Source: Plumapathes pennacea
Taxonomy: Eukaryota > Cnidaria > Anthozoa > Antipatharia > Myriopathidae
Assembly: GCA_964036295.1 (NCBI GenBank)
Contig: OZ038471.1
Location: 3,527,001 to 3,591,000 of the forward strand
Reading direction: 5' to 3'
Length of the DNA: 64,000 nt
Each line of letters starts with the position of its first letter. Position 1 is the stretch's first letter. The notes under the pieces were generated by a model. The model did no database searches. It was given only the letters and a program-made list of their open reading frames with translations, and had not been told where the DNA came from. Position numbers and translations under genes: made by a program. This document shows positions 1 through 12,300 of the stretch, piece after piece.

Positions 1-93
1 CTTGTTTTGCGACGGCGTTCCGTTTACAAGTTGCAAGAAAAATTGCCTTATGTGACATGGTGTGTACTGATTTTTTTTTTTTTTTCTGATAAG

Positions 94-1289
94 ATTGTCT
101 TGCTGCTAATCTGAGGTGCTGGGAAGCCCTTCAAGTTCTTGAGTCCGAAGGAAGCCACAGGGCTAATGAAGTATTGAAGAAAGCGGAGGTATCCATTAGC
201 AACGTTGCTGAAAAAGATACAGATTTGTTCAGATTAACAAAAGCGAAGTATCTTTTCACTCTTGGGAAAATCCACCGGAAGCTGTATGATGAACCAGAAG
301 GAGCTCTTCAAGAATACGAAAAGTCCCTCGGCTTAATGGATCAATTTCTGCCCGGAGATCACACAGAAAAAGCGAGGTGTCTGAATGCGATAGGGAACTG
401 TTATCAACGCCTTAATAAGCCCGACAAAGCCATTGACTACTTTCAACGTGTGCACGATATGAGAAGGAAATTGTCCGGGGAATTGCATTACGATATGCCA
501 GTGTACAAGAGCCAAATAGGTACAGTGTGCCACCGCAAAGGAGATTATGACCAAGCCATCAAGCACTACCAGAGTGCAATTGAGCTTGAAGAGAAATTGA
601 AGATTTCTGGTTATGAAAGCACGGCTGTGTACTATCGCAACATTGCCAGTGCATATTTGTTCAAGGATGAGTATGCTAAAGCCTTGGAACCAGCCACGAA
701 AGCGTACGAAATCCGGAATGAAATCCTCGGTAAGCATCCAGAGACTACACGAAGCTTGTATCAGTTAGGGTTGATTTGGGATTTTCAAAACAAACTTTCG
801 AAGGCACTCCCGAAGTATAAAGAAGCCTGGGAAATGGAGAAATCTTTACGAAAAGGTAATCACAGTGAAGTGAGGGACGAAATTTTTAAACGTCTCAGGT
901 CACTGTCTCCTGGCGGCTTTTTCCACAGAAAGGAAAAGAAATTGCTTGAAGAAGATGCACTGGAGTTTTATCTCAAACTTTGGGAAGAGGAGAGGTCCTT
1001 TGAAGAGTTCGAACCTTCAGCTTCAAGTGAGAAGATCATGAACATGATAATTGATTTGTACAAGAGCCTGGGAAGCAACAAGGATCCCGAATACGAAAGA
1101 AAGAGGCTCAACTTTTTCCAGGAAGCTTTGGAGGACTATAAAGGGCAATGGAAGGAGCTTGAAAGAGAGAAAGAAAAGGAGTTAGGTGATTCCAAACCTC
1201 ACAGGGAACAAGTGGTAGACAAAATATTACTGTTGGCTTCAAGTCTCAAGGACAAAAAAACAGAAAAAGAATACAAGGATATCAAGAAG
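94..1289 (+). CDS. G1 exon: TPR array
   Basis: The exon opens with a Leu-Arg-Cys-Trp-Glu-Ala-Leu motif shared by all paralogues. About five kinesin-light-chain-type TPR units follow (ARCLNAIGNCYQ, PVYKSQIGTV, VYYRNIASAYLF, TRSLYQLGLIW signatures). Two looser helical repeats with an F/Y-Y-x3-W core come after them, against about five in G3 and G4. The donor gtatgt at 1290 is in phase 0. Confidence 0.85.
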
Positions 1290-1495
1290 GTATGTACGAA
1301 ACACACGTACGCAACTCTCTCTTTTCACCATCATCTGCAATTATATCTTGTTGGAGAGTTAAAGCTGCGAAGTATAACTCATATATCGCAAGGCAATAAT
1401 CTTTTTTGTTCCTTCGTAGATATTGAAAAAGGGGAAATATGTTGCAAGAAGAAGAGAATCTCTTAGGGAACCTGAAGGTAATAAAAGGACAATAG

Positions 1496-1557
<62 letters not shown>

Positions 1558-4500
1558 GTTTACTATTATTTTTAGTTATATTATTTTATGTAGACTTGCA
1601 CGAATACTTGGGATAACCTTCCCGATAATTGCAAGGATGCACAATGAAAGTATTGTGCTAGCCAAAGCAATTTTGAAGGGATAAAAAATGCTGATTTTAA
1701 CGATTAATATGTACAGCGGCCAAACACTGCTTCTCTCTATTACAGGTGCGTTAGTGAAGACAGAGGAAATGGAAGAAGAGGAAGTTAAACTTAGAGAAGA
1801 GGCGAGGAATGTAGAGGACGATTGGGAGGACGCGAAAGAAGAGGAACATACAGCGGCTTTCAGTGATGAAGATGATGACTATGAACAGATCTCTGAAACG
1901 TAAAGCAATTCAGTTGTTTATAGTTGTATATTGCGTCTAGTCTTGTTACTTATACACAAAGAATATTTTATAGTCACATGCAATTCTTTTAATTTTTAAT
2001 GCGTGGCACTCCATATCAATGAAGAGACATTTAGTCGTCTTTAAATTATAATACCGCAACCTCGAAGGAGATTACTAAGAAACCTTCAGGCCAATAAAAT
2101 GGCCGTGAAAATGAATTAATATAAAACTGTCTTGTGCATAGAATGTGGCGTGAGAATATAACATCGTGGTAAACAAGTTATTAATAATATATTAATGATA
2201 ATGTAAGTTAATAAGTATTTATTTTTTTATGTAGGGTCAAAGTCAGTTCACAAGGTTCAGTGTGTGACTTCAAAAGTGCAGGAGTGCACATCACATTTCC
2301 TCCTGGTGCTGTCACCAAGCCACTTCACGTGACCTGTTCCGTGGTCAACCCTGACACCTGTAAACTCCCAACGGCTGAGACTGAAGTGCTGGTGAGCAAT
2401 GTTGTTGAACTGTCACCTCTCGATCTGACGTTTTCCAAGGACGTGACCTTGGCCTTGTCGTACAGTGCCACGAAGCTGCGTGATTATGAAGTTATTGTCA
2501 AAGAGTTGAATAACAAAGAAAGCAACACGTGGAAAGAACTCCACACAGTGGACACAAAAAAAGACACTGGTAATGATGTTTGTGTTCTGTGCTTTATGTA
2601 AATTCACTGGTTTGCTGTGCATGCGGTGGACGGACTAATTCCTGTGAGGCTAACTATCTTTGGTCTGCGTTACCGTATTACTATATTGTCACGCAAGGTT
2701 AATACGAGCGGAATAAAGCATAGTAGTCATGGGACCTCAGCGGAAGGGGCCACGACAAATGGTGTTGGCACTGGCATTAGCCTTATGGCTGTTTATTGGA
2801 ATTTTTCCAAAAATTATTTTGTTGCAGATGAAGGTCATCAAGAGGCGGCTGCGCAACCACCAACAATTAAGACAACGATACGTCGTGCAGGAATCTTTGC
2901 GGTGATCTGCCGACTCGCTTCACACAGTTTTAGCGTAACGGCCAAAGGTTACAAATTTTCTCATCCCAAGTTTTCCAGCCTGAAGGTCGATATTCCTGCT
3001 GGTGCTGTTTCAGGAGAAAGCCAGATTAAAGTCAACGTCAAGGTTGGTCTTTTCGTTGGGGTAAACCTCAGGATGTTGTAACAGTACGATTGTTTCCGTT
3101 CTACATACAGTTTCCGTAGGCAGATACCATTGGGACGAAAAAAAAAAGTGTCTGTAACGTGAAACTGTCCGTGTAAATACAGAGTCTGACTTAGCTAGAG
3201 TTTAGACGGGGTTTCGTAGAGGCTTCTGGAAGTAGAGATGTCCGCTTACGAAAGTGTCCGCCCAGAAAGTTTCGACTGTAACTGACTCTCGTGATATTGC
3301 TAAATGTTATTTTCCCAGGAGAAAAAGGAGGATAAGGCTTCCCAATGAGGTTGAACATCAGATTAATTTTGAGCTGCTGATACATATGGTTCACATGCAA
3401 TTCAATTGTTATGACTAAGGAGATAGACATTTAAACTTTAGACTGAAGTTACATAATTATTGTCATAATCGCCATTTTTCCCTCGATGTCAACGTTGTCG
3501 GGTCGAGTCGTTGTTGTAGTTGTCGTCGTCATCAGAGAATTTGCTATTTGGACAATAGACAGGTAGGAAGTGTGAGGAAACGTCATCATCACTTCCTTGT
3601 TTGTGTGAGAATATCTCAATCGGGTTTTCTTTTGTTTCCGAAGAATGCTGCCGAACTTGTTATAATTGGAAAAGCATAAAAAAGTAGCAAACCTAAAACC
3701 AAGTAACAACAGAATTATTTTTGACAGTGGTACTCGTACACCGCCGCTCATCTTGGTACAGTCAGCACCATCGCTGTCTTCTATAATGAAAGTAACAAAC
3801 CAATTTTACCCGAGCACAAATAGTGCGCGAAGCGCTCGTTCGTAAAATATCGTTTTTACCACTTGAAAATAAAATTCATATCTTCGCGCCGCCGTGTAAT
3901 ATCCTCTATATATTCAATGGCTGCTTTATTCTTATTTTCCGTCTCAGGTGCAAGAGATTCCTGCAGAAGACTTAAATAGTCCTCATGGTTATGCCTGCGC
4001 AGTCCTCCATCTTCACACTTCCACGGACGTTTCCGAGTTCCTAAAGCCGGTGATGATGTCGATTCCTGTGACACTGGGAGACAAGCACATCATTCAGAAG
4101 TCCTCCTGGCAAGCAAGAGTTTTCTTTTGTAGATCAAGAGGTAGCGTTGAAGACTGGGAAGACGTAACCGATAGATTGGATGAGGCACCAACTCTAAATA
4201 ATGGCGTGGTTAGGTTCCAAGTATACCACTTCTCTGCGTAAGTATTGTTACAGATGGCTATTGGTTGTCTATCCGTTTAGAATATTTCCTTCTCCTTTTT
4301 GTGAACTTCTGCCTGCATGCCTGGTTTACGTCGTTCTTTCGGCTTCGGCGTCCCTTGTTTTGTGTCCTTCATTCTTTCATACCTTTTCCTATTATTCTAT
4401 AAACCGGGGTAAACATTCTTAAACTTCCCGTTTTATCCTTCAGATCACTTTTCAATACCAATCAGGCTGGAAAACGTTCACTCTTTTGTTAATTTCGTTG

Positions 4501-5250
4501 CTCCGGAGTGGTTCACTTGTAAAATAAGTATTAAAGCAGCAGCATCGCTTACTACTAAACAGACTTGATTCCCTCTCTTAGGTATTGTCCAGTTTGGGTT
4601 ACAAAAGTGAAAGACGAGGCTTCTGAATTTATAAGGAAGTTAGGTCGATTCATAAAGAGAGGGCCTTCTTTCCCAGCCATGTGCCGCGTTTGTATACGGA
4701 AAAATCAGCTACGGGACGAATTGGGCTCCATCGTCAAATTACATCTGTTCTGCATGCCCATTGGAATTAAGAACGAGCAATGGGAGATCTACGAAATGCT
4801 TGATGAAGATGTCTCCAGACAAGACCTAAGGCCTGAAGAAGAGGTTTACGTTACGCTTGAGAGTGGAGAACTAACCCCTGTTAAAGACATGGAAGACTTC
4901 TGTCTTGTGTGAGCATTCAGCTATGATGGTTGTGTTGATTGAAGCTGTATTCATTTTAATGTAGCGTTGTTGTTGATGTTGATTATAGATTAAGTTATGC
5001 TACTCTAAGTTTTGCTTTCTCGATTGTCTAATCAATTATGAAGTACGTAGTATATTTTTATTTTGTTTTTTAAATAGCCTGACCATGACTCTACTTATGA
5101 TTTTGTTTTTACGATTTTGGCAAAAAATCTATTTGAGCAGAAGCGTGAAGTATCATCAGGATCCTCCAAACAAGTTGGAAATCAAACTATCTTCACGCAG
5201 CTATATTAGCATATATCATATTAAGTATTATATAACAAAATCATAAGTAG

Positions 5251-5299
<49 letters not shown>

Positions 5300-6908
5300 G
5301 CATTATAGATTTATATACAAGTTTCTAGTTTTATTTCCTTCATTTCAGATTCAAAATATGTGGTTTTAAGAAAGGCCTTTCCGCTCGTATAATTGCTGAT
5401 CAGTACAGAAATAGCTCGCAATACAAAGAAGCTTGGTTTTACTTTTACAAGGATCGTTCCAGAACAAAACTCCTCTGCGACTTTTCAGTAAAAGTCTCGC
5501 TTCCAGGACAACACATGACGGTCAGTATTTTCATTCATATATTCTTACATAATGATGATAATGATAATGATAATAATATTAATATTAATATTAATATCTC
5601 GCGGGGCTCCCGTAAAATACGGGGAGCCTTTCTACCTATATGCTCAAAAATACGACTCAGTGGTCTATTTTTTATTGCTATCGGTGAACATTGCAGAAAG
5701 GAAGGCAAACTAGGTTTAGGCATTGCTGCAGTAATTATAATGTCCAATGTTGTGAAAACAAGAAAGGATTTGCGGAATGGTGATGACATTTTTAGCCACT
5801 CTTGTGGGCAGCCAACGGAGGCGTCTATTAAGCTTATCAAGGCACTTCAGTGTCTAATGTAATCTGACTGTATATTTCTTTATGAACAGATGAGGCATGA
5901 ATTACTGCTCAAAGAGTAACACGCACATCGTCATTTTTCTCTTCCTTTGTCCAGGAAGACCAGCGAGGAAAACAAGAGAGGGGGGAACAAATACAAACCT
6001 CAAGCAGGATTTTGCCACTTTCAGAAGACAAGGAAAAAGTACACTACCCTGAGCCAGACAGCAACCAAGAAAAGTGCACAAGTGGCAGATGGCGGAACGC
6101 CGTACTCGCTATTGATAGCCCTTACCACGTCAAACCCGCTATTGCGTATATCCGTGCAGATAGTGGTTCTCAAGGTACTGGATTCAGAATCTCGAAACGA
6201 CTCGTCATGAGTAGTAGACATGTTCTGAAAGACTGTAGGAGTGGGGGTCATGTTATTTTCAATTACTCTGAACCCTTGCCACCAAACGTACCTGGTAAGC
6301 CCGTGCAGAGCAAACGGGCGTCTGAACTTCAGTTGGATACGTTTTACTATGAAAACGCAAAATTGGATTTTGCAGTGATGGGAATGAGCAAGCCTGAAGG
6401 GGAACCGGGCGATTCAAGTGATGTTGCAATAATATCCCATGTCATAGAAAGAAAAAAGGATCTGGTCGGTGCTAGCGTTAACATATTAAGCCACCCTCAT
6501 AGTCGGCCAATGATGGTCTCCACGCACCATAACGAAGCGGTCGCGTATCCCACTGATAAGAAATTTGTGGGAGAGAGCCTACCCTCAAAAGAACACATCA
6601 TAGTGCACAAGGCCGATACCGAAAAAGGATCTTCAGGTGCTCCAATGTTTAATGACTCTTGGCGACTTGTGGGAATTCATCAAGGATTCTTGAGTGAAGA
6701 CCTGGGTGATGGCAAGCCGAAGTTTTTTGCTAATTATGGAACTCATATTACTAAAATCTTAGAGGATATGTTTTCTCAGCGTGACAGAGGACTTACAAAA
6801 TTTGAGACACAGCTGAAAGGACGAGTAGACGAGCTGGGACTGCCATTTGAAGGCTCCAATTACACCAAACATTTCAGGGACCAGTTAAGAGCAGACAAGG
6901 ACAAATAA
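94..6908 (+). CDS. G1: TPR / ZU5-ZU5 / UPA receptor with C-terminal trypsin-like protease (5' partial)
   Basis: This is the 3' part of a large receptor gene; the NB-ARC exon expected from the paralogues lies upstream of the window. Exons: 94-1289, 1420-1477, 1746-1899, 2235-2569, 2828-3042, 3948-4237, 4582-4908, 5349-5520, 5955-6908. The phases join without a stop, giving 1232 residues in the window. The order is TPR array, basic hinge, acidic spacer, ZU5-1, ZU5-2 ending in His-Phe-Ser, UPA, then a trypsin-like serine protease in place of the Death domain of the paralogues. By analogy with PIDD1 and NLRP1 it would cut itself at HF|S and keep or release a UPA-protease fragment (inference). The first acceptor is an unusual AAG (91-93) after a T-run. 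Domain calls rest on reading motifs, not on a profile search. Confidence 0.8.
1420..1477 (+). CDS. G1 exon: short hinge
   Basis: A 58-bp exon matching the 61-bp hinge exon of G3 and G4 (a lysine-glycine-lysine/glutamate-tyrosine-valine-alanine core ending in Arg-Glu-Pro-Glu). It lies between ccttcgtag and gtaata. It was identified from the paralogues because it has no long frame of its own. Confidence 0.65.
1495..1556. repeat. (TTA)n microsatellite
   Basis: About 20 uninterrupted TTA units in a G1 intron. Confidence 0.95.
1746..1899 (+). CDS. G1 exon: acidic spacer
   Basis: About 51 residues, mostly Glu and Asp, ending in a DEDDDYEQ stretch. It occupies the place of the 12-residue glutamate-rich minisatellite of G3/G4 but is not repetitive. 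Acceptor tacag, donor gtaaag (phase 2) as in the paralogues. Confidence 0.75.
2235..2569 (+). CDS. G1 exon: ZU5-1 domain, main part
   Basis: It contains the ZU5 hallmarks: a PPGAV turn, then a VVELSP segment and a hydrophobic Val-Thr-Leu-Ala-Leu-Ser-Tyr strand. Length 335 bp, identical to G2. Donor gtaatg, phase 1. Confidence 0.85.
2828..3042 (+). CDS. G1 exon: end of ZU5-1 and start of ZU5-2
   Basis: The first half carries the last strands of ZU5-1 (an RRAGIFAVICRL segment). This is where PIDD1 has its first HFS site; here there is none. The second half starts ZU5-2 with a D-I-P-A-G-A-V turn. Confidence 0.75.
3826..3921. repeat. half of a palindromic MITE
   Basis: This stretch matches the right half of the 15786-15922 palindrome and its flank (cgaagcgctcgttcgtaaaa ... 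cgccgtgtaat ... cctctatatatt). Only one arm is present. It ends just upstream of the splice acceptor of the HFS exon. Confidence 0.8.
3948..4237 (+). CDS. G1 exon: ZU5-2 domain ending in HFS self-cleavage motif
   Basis: It continues ZU5-2 (FLKPVMMSIPV strand, W-x-D-V-T-D-R-L segment) and ends with His-Phe-Ser (codons 4227-4235) two bases before the donor. HFS at this position is the autoproteolysis site of PIDD1; cutting would fall between Phe and Ser. Confidence 0.8.
4582..4908 (+). CDS. G1 exon: UPA domain, first part
   Basis: It directly follows the HFS exon. It contains a beta-rich region with a V-K-L-H-L-F-C strand, a D-L-R-P-E-E turn and the MEDFCLV end conserved in all paralogues. The UPA assignment rests on position after ZU5 and on this pattern. 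Confidence 0.7.
5254..5296. repeat. (TA)n microsatellite
   Basis: About 21 TA units in the intron between the two UPA exons of G1. Confidence 0.95.
5349..5520 (+). CDS. G1 exon: UPA domain, last part
   Basis: Aligns with the matching exons of G2 to G4 through an F-Y-F/K-L-L-C-D-F-S-V core. It ends in phase 0 at gtcagt. Confidence 0.7.
5955..6908 (+). CDS. G1 exon: trypsin-like serine protease effector
   Basis: About 317 residues to a TAA stop. A polar linker is followed by a chymotrypsin/HtrA-fold protease. A GSQGTGF oxyanion-side strand precedes the candidate catalytic His in SSRHVLKD (codon at 6219). The candidate Asp is in KLDFAVM (codon at 6366) and the nucleophile Ser is in EKGSSGAPMF (codon at 6633). 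All three residues are intact and in the right order and spacing. There is no signal peptide, so the enzyme should act in the cytosol. The other three genes have Death domains here. Confidence 0.85.
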   Translation, partial: EDQRGKQERGEQIQTSSRILPLSEDKEKVHYPEPDSNQEKCTSGRWRNAVLAIDSPYHVKPAIAYIRADSGSQGTGFRISKRLVMSSRHVLKDCRSGGHVIFNYSEPLPPNVPGKPVQSKRASELQLDTFYYENAKLDFAVMGMSKPEGEPGDSSDVAIISHVIERKKDLVGASVNILSHPHSRPMMVSTHHNEAVAYPTDKKFVGESLPSKEHIIVHKADTEKGSSGAPMFNDSWRLVGIHQGFLSEDLGDGKPKFFANYGTHITKILEDMFSQRDRGLTKFETQLKGRVDELGLPFEGSNYTKHFRDQLRADKDK

Positions 6909-7106
6909 ATGAGACTGTGGAAGTAAACAAAGCCAAGTACAGAAGTGGCACAAACAACAACAACGCCAAAGCCTGTATTATTAAAAGTATAAACTAAGGA
7001 AAGCAAATGCAATTTTAACTAGAACTAATCTTAGAGCCAAAACCAAAAGAAGCCGTTATCGTTGGTAGGGTGCAATCGAAATACGATCTATTAATGATTA
7101 AGAATC

Positions 7107-7112
7107 AATAAA
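7107..7112 (+). terminator. candidate poly(A) signal of G1
   Basis: AATAAA 199 bases after the G1 stop. Two further AATAAA copies occur near 7375 and 7569, so the exact site is open. Confidence 0.45.
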
Positions 7113-7622
7113 TAGACGGTGCAAGAAATACACTGATAAAGTTATAGCTTGGAAGCCAGTAGTCAGTGTTACGCTAGTAATTTGTCATAGCTTTCAGGTT
7201 TTTATCTTTTATACAACGAACGTACAGCGAGTTAAACTAGACTAGTGCACTTGAGCTCATTATATATTGGACAACTCGATAGGACTTCATTTGCTAAATT
7301 TAGTAGTAGTGTTTTGTATTCGACAAATTAGCAGCACATTAGCGTTTAGTCGTTGCCGCTTACTTTCTTGGATGAATAAATGAAATGCTGGTGATCTTTG
7401 CGTTCACAAAGTTTCCCGTGGGAGGAGATGGGGGGAGGGTGATAAAACCAATACGTTTTTTCCTCATTTTGCCTTTTCTTTACTGAGCCTTTGGAGTAAC
7501 AACAAGCATCCTACCTTTCTCTATTCTCTTTATTGCTTAAGGCATCTAAGGATGCATCGAATATTCTGAATAAATGGAAAAATGTGTTGCTATTTTATCT
7601 TCTCTCACTTTGGACTGTCCAG

Positions 7623-7631
7623 TTGGCGCCA
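7623..7631 (+). promoter_or_regulatory. E2F-like TTGGCGCCA site upstream of G2
   Basis: The palindromic TTGGCGCCA followed by a T-run matches the E2F consensus core. It lies 80 bases before the G2 start codon in a GC-richer patch. No expression data. Confidence 0.3.
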
Positions 7632-7710
7632 TTTTTTTAGCGTGGGAGCCTGGGAGGAGCGAGTAAATTATTAACCAGCTGGACGCCAGCTGCAGCAGCT
7701 CGGAGCTCCG

Positions 7711-9346
7711 ATGATGGCGTCCCTTGAGATTCGTCCGGAGCTCGACGAACTTTTACGAGACGTCGCCGGCAGTTTCACACCAGACAGTCTAAAACAAGTC
7801 ATTCAGTCGACGAAGGAAACCCTTGGCGGCAAATTTAAGAGTCTCCCTGATGATGACTTGTACCCGTTGTTACGCCGTCTCCGACAAGAAGGCCATATCA
7901 CAGATGACAATGTTACCATGCTGGACAAGGTTTTCGCATCGCAAACAAGTAAACAAGAAGCTATGGTAAAGAAAGTCAAAAAGTACAAAGGTTTGGGTTT
8001 CCACAAGAAGGAGCCTGTGGCAGAGGCCACCAGTAGAACAGAAGAAATCTCAGAAATCTTGCGAAGACTCAGCGCGGACGAAATCCACATGGTGAATGTG
8101 TACGGCTCGGGAGGTGTTGGCAAGACGACTGTAGCAAAGCAGATTCACTCTCAGTGGCAAGGGAAGCACTTTATGGTGGATCTAAGAGAAGTCACGAGCA
8201 TGGAGGTGTTGCACTTTAAAGTTTTGCAAATCTTCGAGCCATCGACAACAACCATTTCGTATGAGGCCAAGCCTGTAATGGATCGAATTCAACAGGTTGT
8301 TAAAGATACTAAAGATCCTGTGCTTCTAATCCTGGATAACGTGGAGCAGTTCATCACGGAGAAAAACGACCTAAAGAAGCATTTTGTGGGGTTTCTGCGC
8401 CGTCTTTCAGAAATCGAAAGACTCAAAGTTTTGTTGACTTCCAGGTGTGAAGTTGGTGACACTAAAGTCGTGAATGACTATTGTCTCGAGCCACTTCAAA
8501 GCGACAGTTCCCAAGAGCTGCTGCAGTCCATGGCCGAGGTGCATCTTGATGTGGATAAGAGAGAGAGGCTGGTGAAGCATTGCAGAGGTAAACCTCTATT
8601 TTTGAAAGGCATGGCATCTGTGCTGAGGCAAGAAATAGAGAAGGCTGAAGATCTGCTGAGCAAGATTGAGAAAGAAGCAGGGGAGAAACCTGAAAAAAGC
8701 ACAAAGCCAGAAGGACAAGAACCAGCTCAAGCACAAGAAGAAAGCAAGGAAGAAATAGAGCCAGAAGACCTAATTGTCCTCAAAGAAATGTTTTTAAAGA
8801 TTTCTTCCCATGAGTTGAAAGATGCAGCACTAGCTATCTCCCTATTTCGCCTGCCATTTACTGCCAGTTCAGCTGCAGCAGTTCTTGATGTGCCCATTGA
8901 GAAAGCATTTCTTCTCCTTGAGAGCCTCAGAAATAATGGGATCATCAATGTCAGTGATCCAGATGCAAAGGAACTGTTGTACGACATTCATCCTTTGATG
9001 CTATCTTTTGTCAGCAGCATAAAAAACGAGCCTGAATTCAAAGAGAAGTATGGAGCAGCAGAAAATATATTCTGCACGATTTTCATTAAGAAGATGACCA
9101 ATTTATCTTCAATGCTGGATGCTGACTACCTTGGTGCACACAAGCAATTCCAAGCTGAGAGAGCCAATTTTGAGCTGGTTTTGGACATATCATTGAGGGA
9201 GAGCAACTATGTTCATCAACTGCTTTCAACAGAGTATCAGGAGAATGCCATGCTGTACTTCCTGTTTGAAGCAATGCTCACTAGTCCTAATGCAAAAAAA
9301 AAAATTTTCCGCAGTTGGGCAGAGAGTGCCGAAGTAGATCATAAAG
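7711..9346 (+). CDS. G2 exon 1: death-fold N-terminus and NB-ARC ATPase
   Basis: Residues 1-95 form a helical segment with an LLRRLRQEGHITDDN pattern typical of death effector domains. NB-ARC follows: P-loop GSGGVGKTT (132-140), Walker B VLLILDN (204-210, Asp-Asn rather than Asp-Asp), LLTSR sensor strand (241-245), GKP motif (293-295), a Glu/Pro-rich loop (310-350), a winged-helix region and an IHPL motif (426-429) in place of plant MHD. Donor gtaaaa, phase 1. Confidence 0.9.
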
Positions 9347-12300
9347 GTAAAATATAGTGCTGCGCAAAGTTCTGATCGTAAGGTACTTTATACTGTACAT
9401 ACCAGTATATAATGCATGGATACTGTATATACAGTACACAGAAATTGTCTCACAGCCACAAATCCTTTCCACTCTTGTACACACATTCCCAATTCATTGT
9501 TCTCAGGGCATAAAGTATTGCTGTGGGACAGTCTGTGTACAGTATTTCAATGTGTGTTTGTGTGAGCAACCTTTTTCAAGCAGGTGTGAGAACAAAACAA
9601 AGGATTCATAAATTTTGATCTAATTGTGACTGCATCCCCCCTCCTCCTCCCTCTCTTTTTTTGTACAAAGTTGTGCTGCATGTTCATTTCTTACAGGTAT
9701 TCTCTCTGCAAACCTGAGATGTTGGGAAGCTCTTCAAACTCTGAATTCTGAGGGAATACATGAAGCATTTGGAGTTCTGAAGAAGGCCAAGTCCTCCCTT
9801 GATAAAGTGAAGAAAGAGGAGACAGGAAGCAAAGAGCTTCAGCTGACGCAAGGTCTATATCTCTTTGTAGAAGGAGAGATGTATCTGAAAAGAGGGCAGC
9901 CAAGAGTGGCTCTTGACAAATTGCTGAGTTCCTTGGAAACAAGAACGAAGCTGCTGGGAGCACATGCCGAAACAGCCAGATGTTTCAATTCAATTGGAAA
10001 CTGTTTCTGTGAGCTGGACAAACTTAATGATGCTATGGAGTATTACAAGAAAGCTTATGAAATGCGGAAAAATCTCACAGGGTCAGAAAATCACATAGAG
10101 ATGCCAACCTACAAGAACCAGATGGGAGGAGTTGAAGAAAAGATGAAAAACTATGTCAAAGCTATTGAACTTTATGAAAGTGCACTAGAGCTTGAGAAGA
10201 AATTGAAGTTGATGACATATGCAAACACTGCAATTTTTAAGCGGAACATTGCAAATGCTTGCATGTGGAAGGGTGACTATAACAAAGCTCTGAAACCAGC
10301 AAAGGAAGCATATCAGATTAGACGAGAACTTCTAGGAAATAACCCTGACACTGTCCGCAGTGCCTTCCAGATGGGCTTAATCTACAGAGAAAGAGAAGAT
10401 CAGATGCGGGCTCTGAAGTTTTTGAGAGAAGCATGGGAAATGGAGAAGGTCCTCCAGAAGGGAAACCACAGTCCAGTTAGAGACCGCATTCCTACAGAGA
10501 TTCTCTACTGCTTGAGGAAAGAAGAAAAAGCTGCTTTCAAGGCTGACATGTTAGAGTTTTATCAGCAAATTTGGGAGGAGGAGAAATCATTTGAAGCATT
10601 TCAGCCATCTCCCCAAACTCAAGCAATCATTGATAAGATCATGCAACTCGTAAGTGATAGACAGGCAAATGAGGATGTGGACCTGAGAGAGAAGTATGAG
10701 GAGGAAGCACTCTGGTACTATGAGAGAGCCTGGGAAGCTGAAGTGGGATTTTTTAGAGAATTGAAGCGAGAAGACAGGCCAGAGAAGCAGCAAGAGATGG
10801 TCTTCAAGAGAGATCAGATACTTGACAGGATCCTTTATTTGTGTGGAGAACTGGACAAGGAGGAAGAGAGTAAAAAGTATGAAGAAGTGCAGAAGAAATT
10901 TAAGTACAAGTTGCTGAAGACTGAGGAATTCCAAGGGTGTGGTAGATACAGCAGAGAGAAACTGCAGCAGGCACTTGGAGATGGTAAGGACTGCCTCATA
11001 AATTAAATGTTGTCTTGAGTAAAATTTAGTAGCCTCCAAGAAGACAAATAAAATATGTGTTGTGTATTTTGACAGCTCCACCATCTGACTTGTCTGATGG
11101 AGAGGATGAAAAGAGTGATAGTGATGACTCACAACAACAGGAAGACCCTTCTTTGAAACACAAGTAAGGATCTCTATACAATAATATGCTTAGAAACTGC
11201 TGGCCTGGGTCATGTGTGTGTGTGTGTGTGTGTGCACGCATCCTGGTGGGAGATTACTAAGAAGTCTTCAGCCAATAATATGGCCAGGAAAATGGCTGTG
11301 AAAATACAACTGTCTTTTGCATAGAATGTGACCTGAGAGAATATAGAATCACAGATAACAAGTTATTGATAATGATAATGATAATGTAAGTTAATAATTA
11401 TTTATCTTTTCATGTAGGGTCAAAGTCAGTTCAGAAGGTTCAGTGTGTGACTTCAAAAGTGCAGGAGTGCACATCACATTTCTTCCTGGTGCTGTCACCA
11501 AGCCAATTCACGTGACCTGTTCTCTGGTCAACCCTGACAGCTGTGAACTCCCAACAGTCGAGACTGAAGTGCTGGTGAGCAGTGTGGTTGAACTGTCGCC
11601 TCTCAATTTGACATTTTCTAAGGACGTAACCTTGGCCTTGTCGTACAGTGCTCTGAAGCTGCGTGATTATGAAGTTGTTGTCAAAGAGTTGAAGGACAAA
11701 GAGAGCAATACGTGGGAGGAACTCCACACATTGGACAGTAGAGAAGAAAATGGTCAGTTATGTTCTTTATGCTGTGCCTTTCTGCAACTTACCGCACGGC
11801 TTTTCCCTGTAGTTACAGAACAGAACACAAATTCTCTGAACCAGTCCAATAAAGCATGTACAATACACTAGCTAGGTGATACAGTCCAAAAGTCCTGTTT
11901 TCGTTTGAAATAAAGATCCTCCACACTGCATGAAATTACTGAAGAAAATTTAAAACTTGATCATTCTCTAAAGTTCGAAGCCTAGATGTAGGACAATAGT
12001 GTACATCAAAATCATACCAACAAAGACACAACAAATGCGTGGATGTCACTCCATAGTCAGGATGTGTAATTATATTACTTGTGTAGCTATATATTTGTTT
12101 ATGACCCATCAAATATTTCCTCCCGCGCGTGATTGGTAGAATCGTGACACGTGACCGAATAACGTCCGCTCGTGAGCGGACATTATCAGCGAATAACCCC
12201 CGCCTGGCGAACTAACGCTGTTTATTGACAATATCCGAACACAGTTCTATTTATTTAGTCACAAAAATCATTACAAGACGACTACTGAGGAGGACATCAA

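Larger units (their letters stand above)
6909..7710. other. G1 3' UTR and G2 promoter region
   Basis: No coding exon seen. It should hold the end of the G1 transcript and the start of G2. Confidence 0.6.

Noticed and set aside
2617..3081. Longer + strand frame extending upstream of the exon at 2828
   Set aside because: The extension is intron; the acceptor ttgcag at 2827 and the paralogues place the exon start at 2828.
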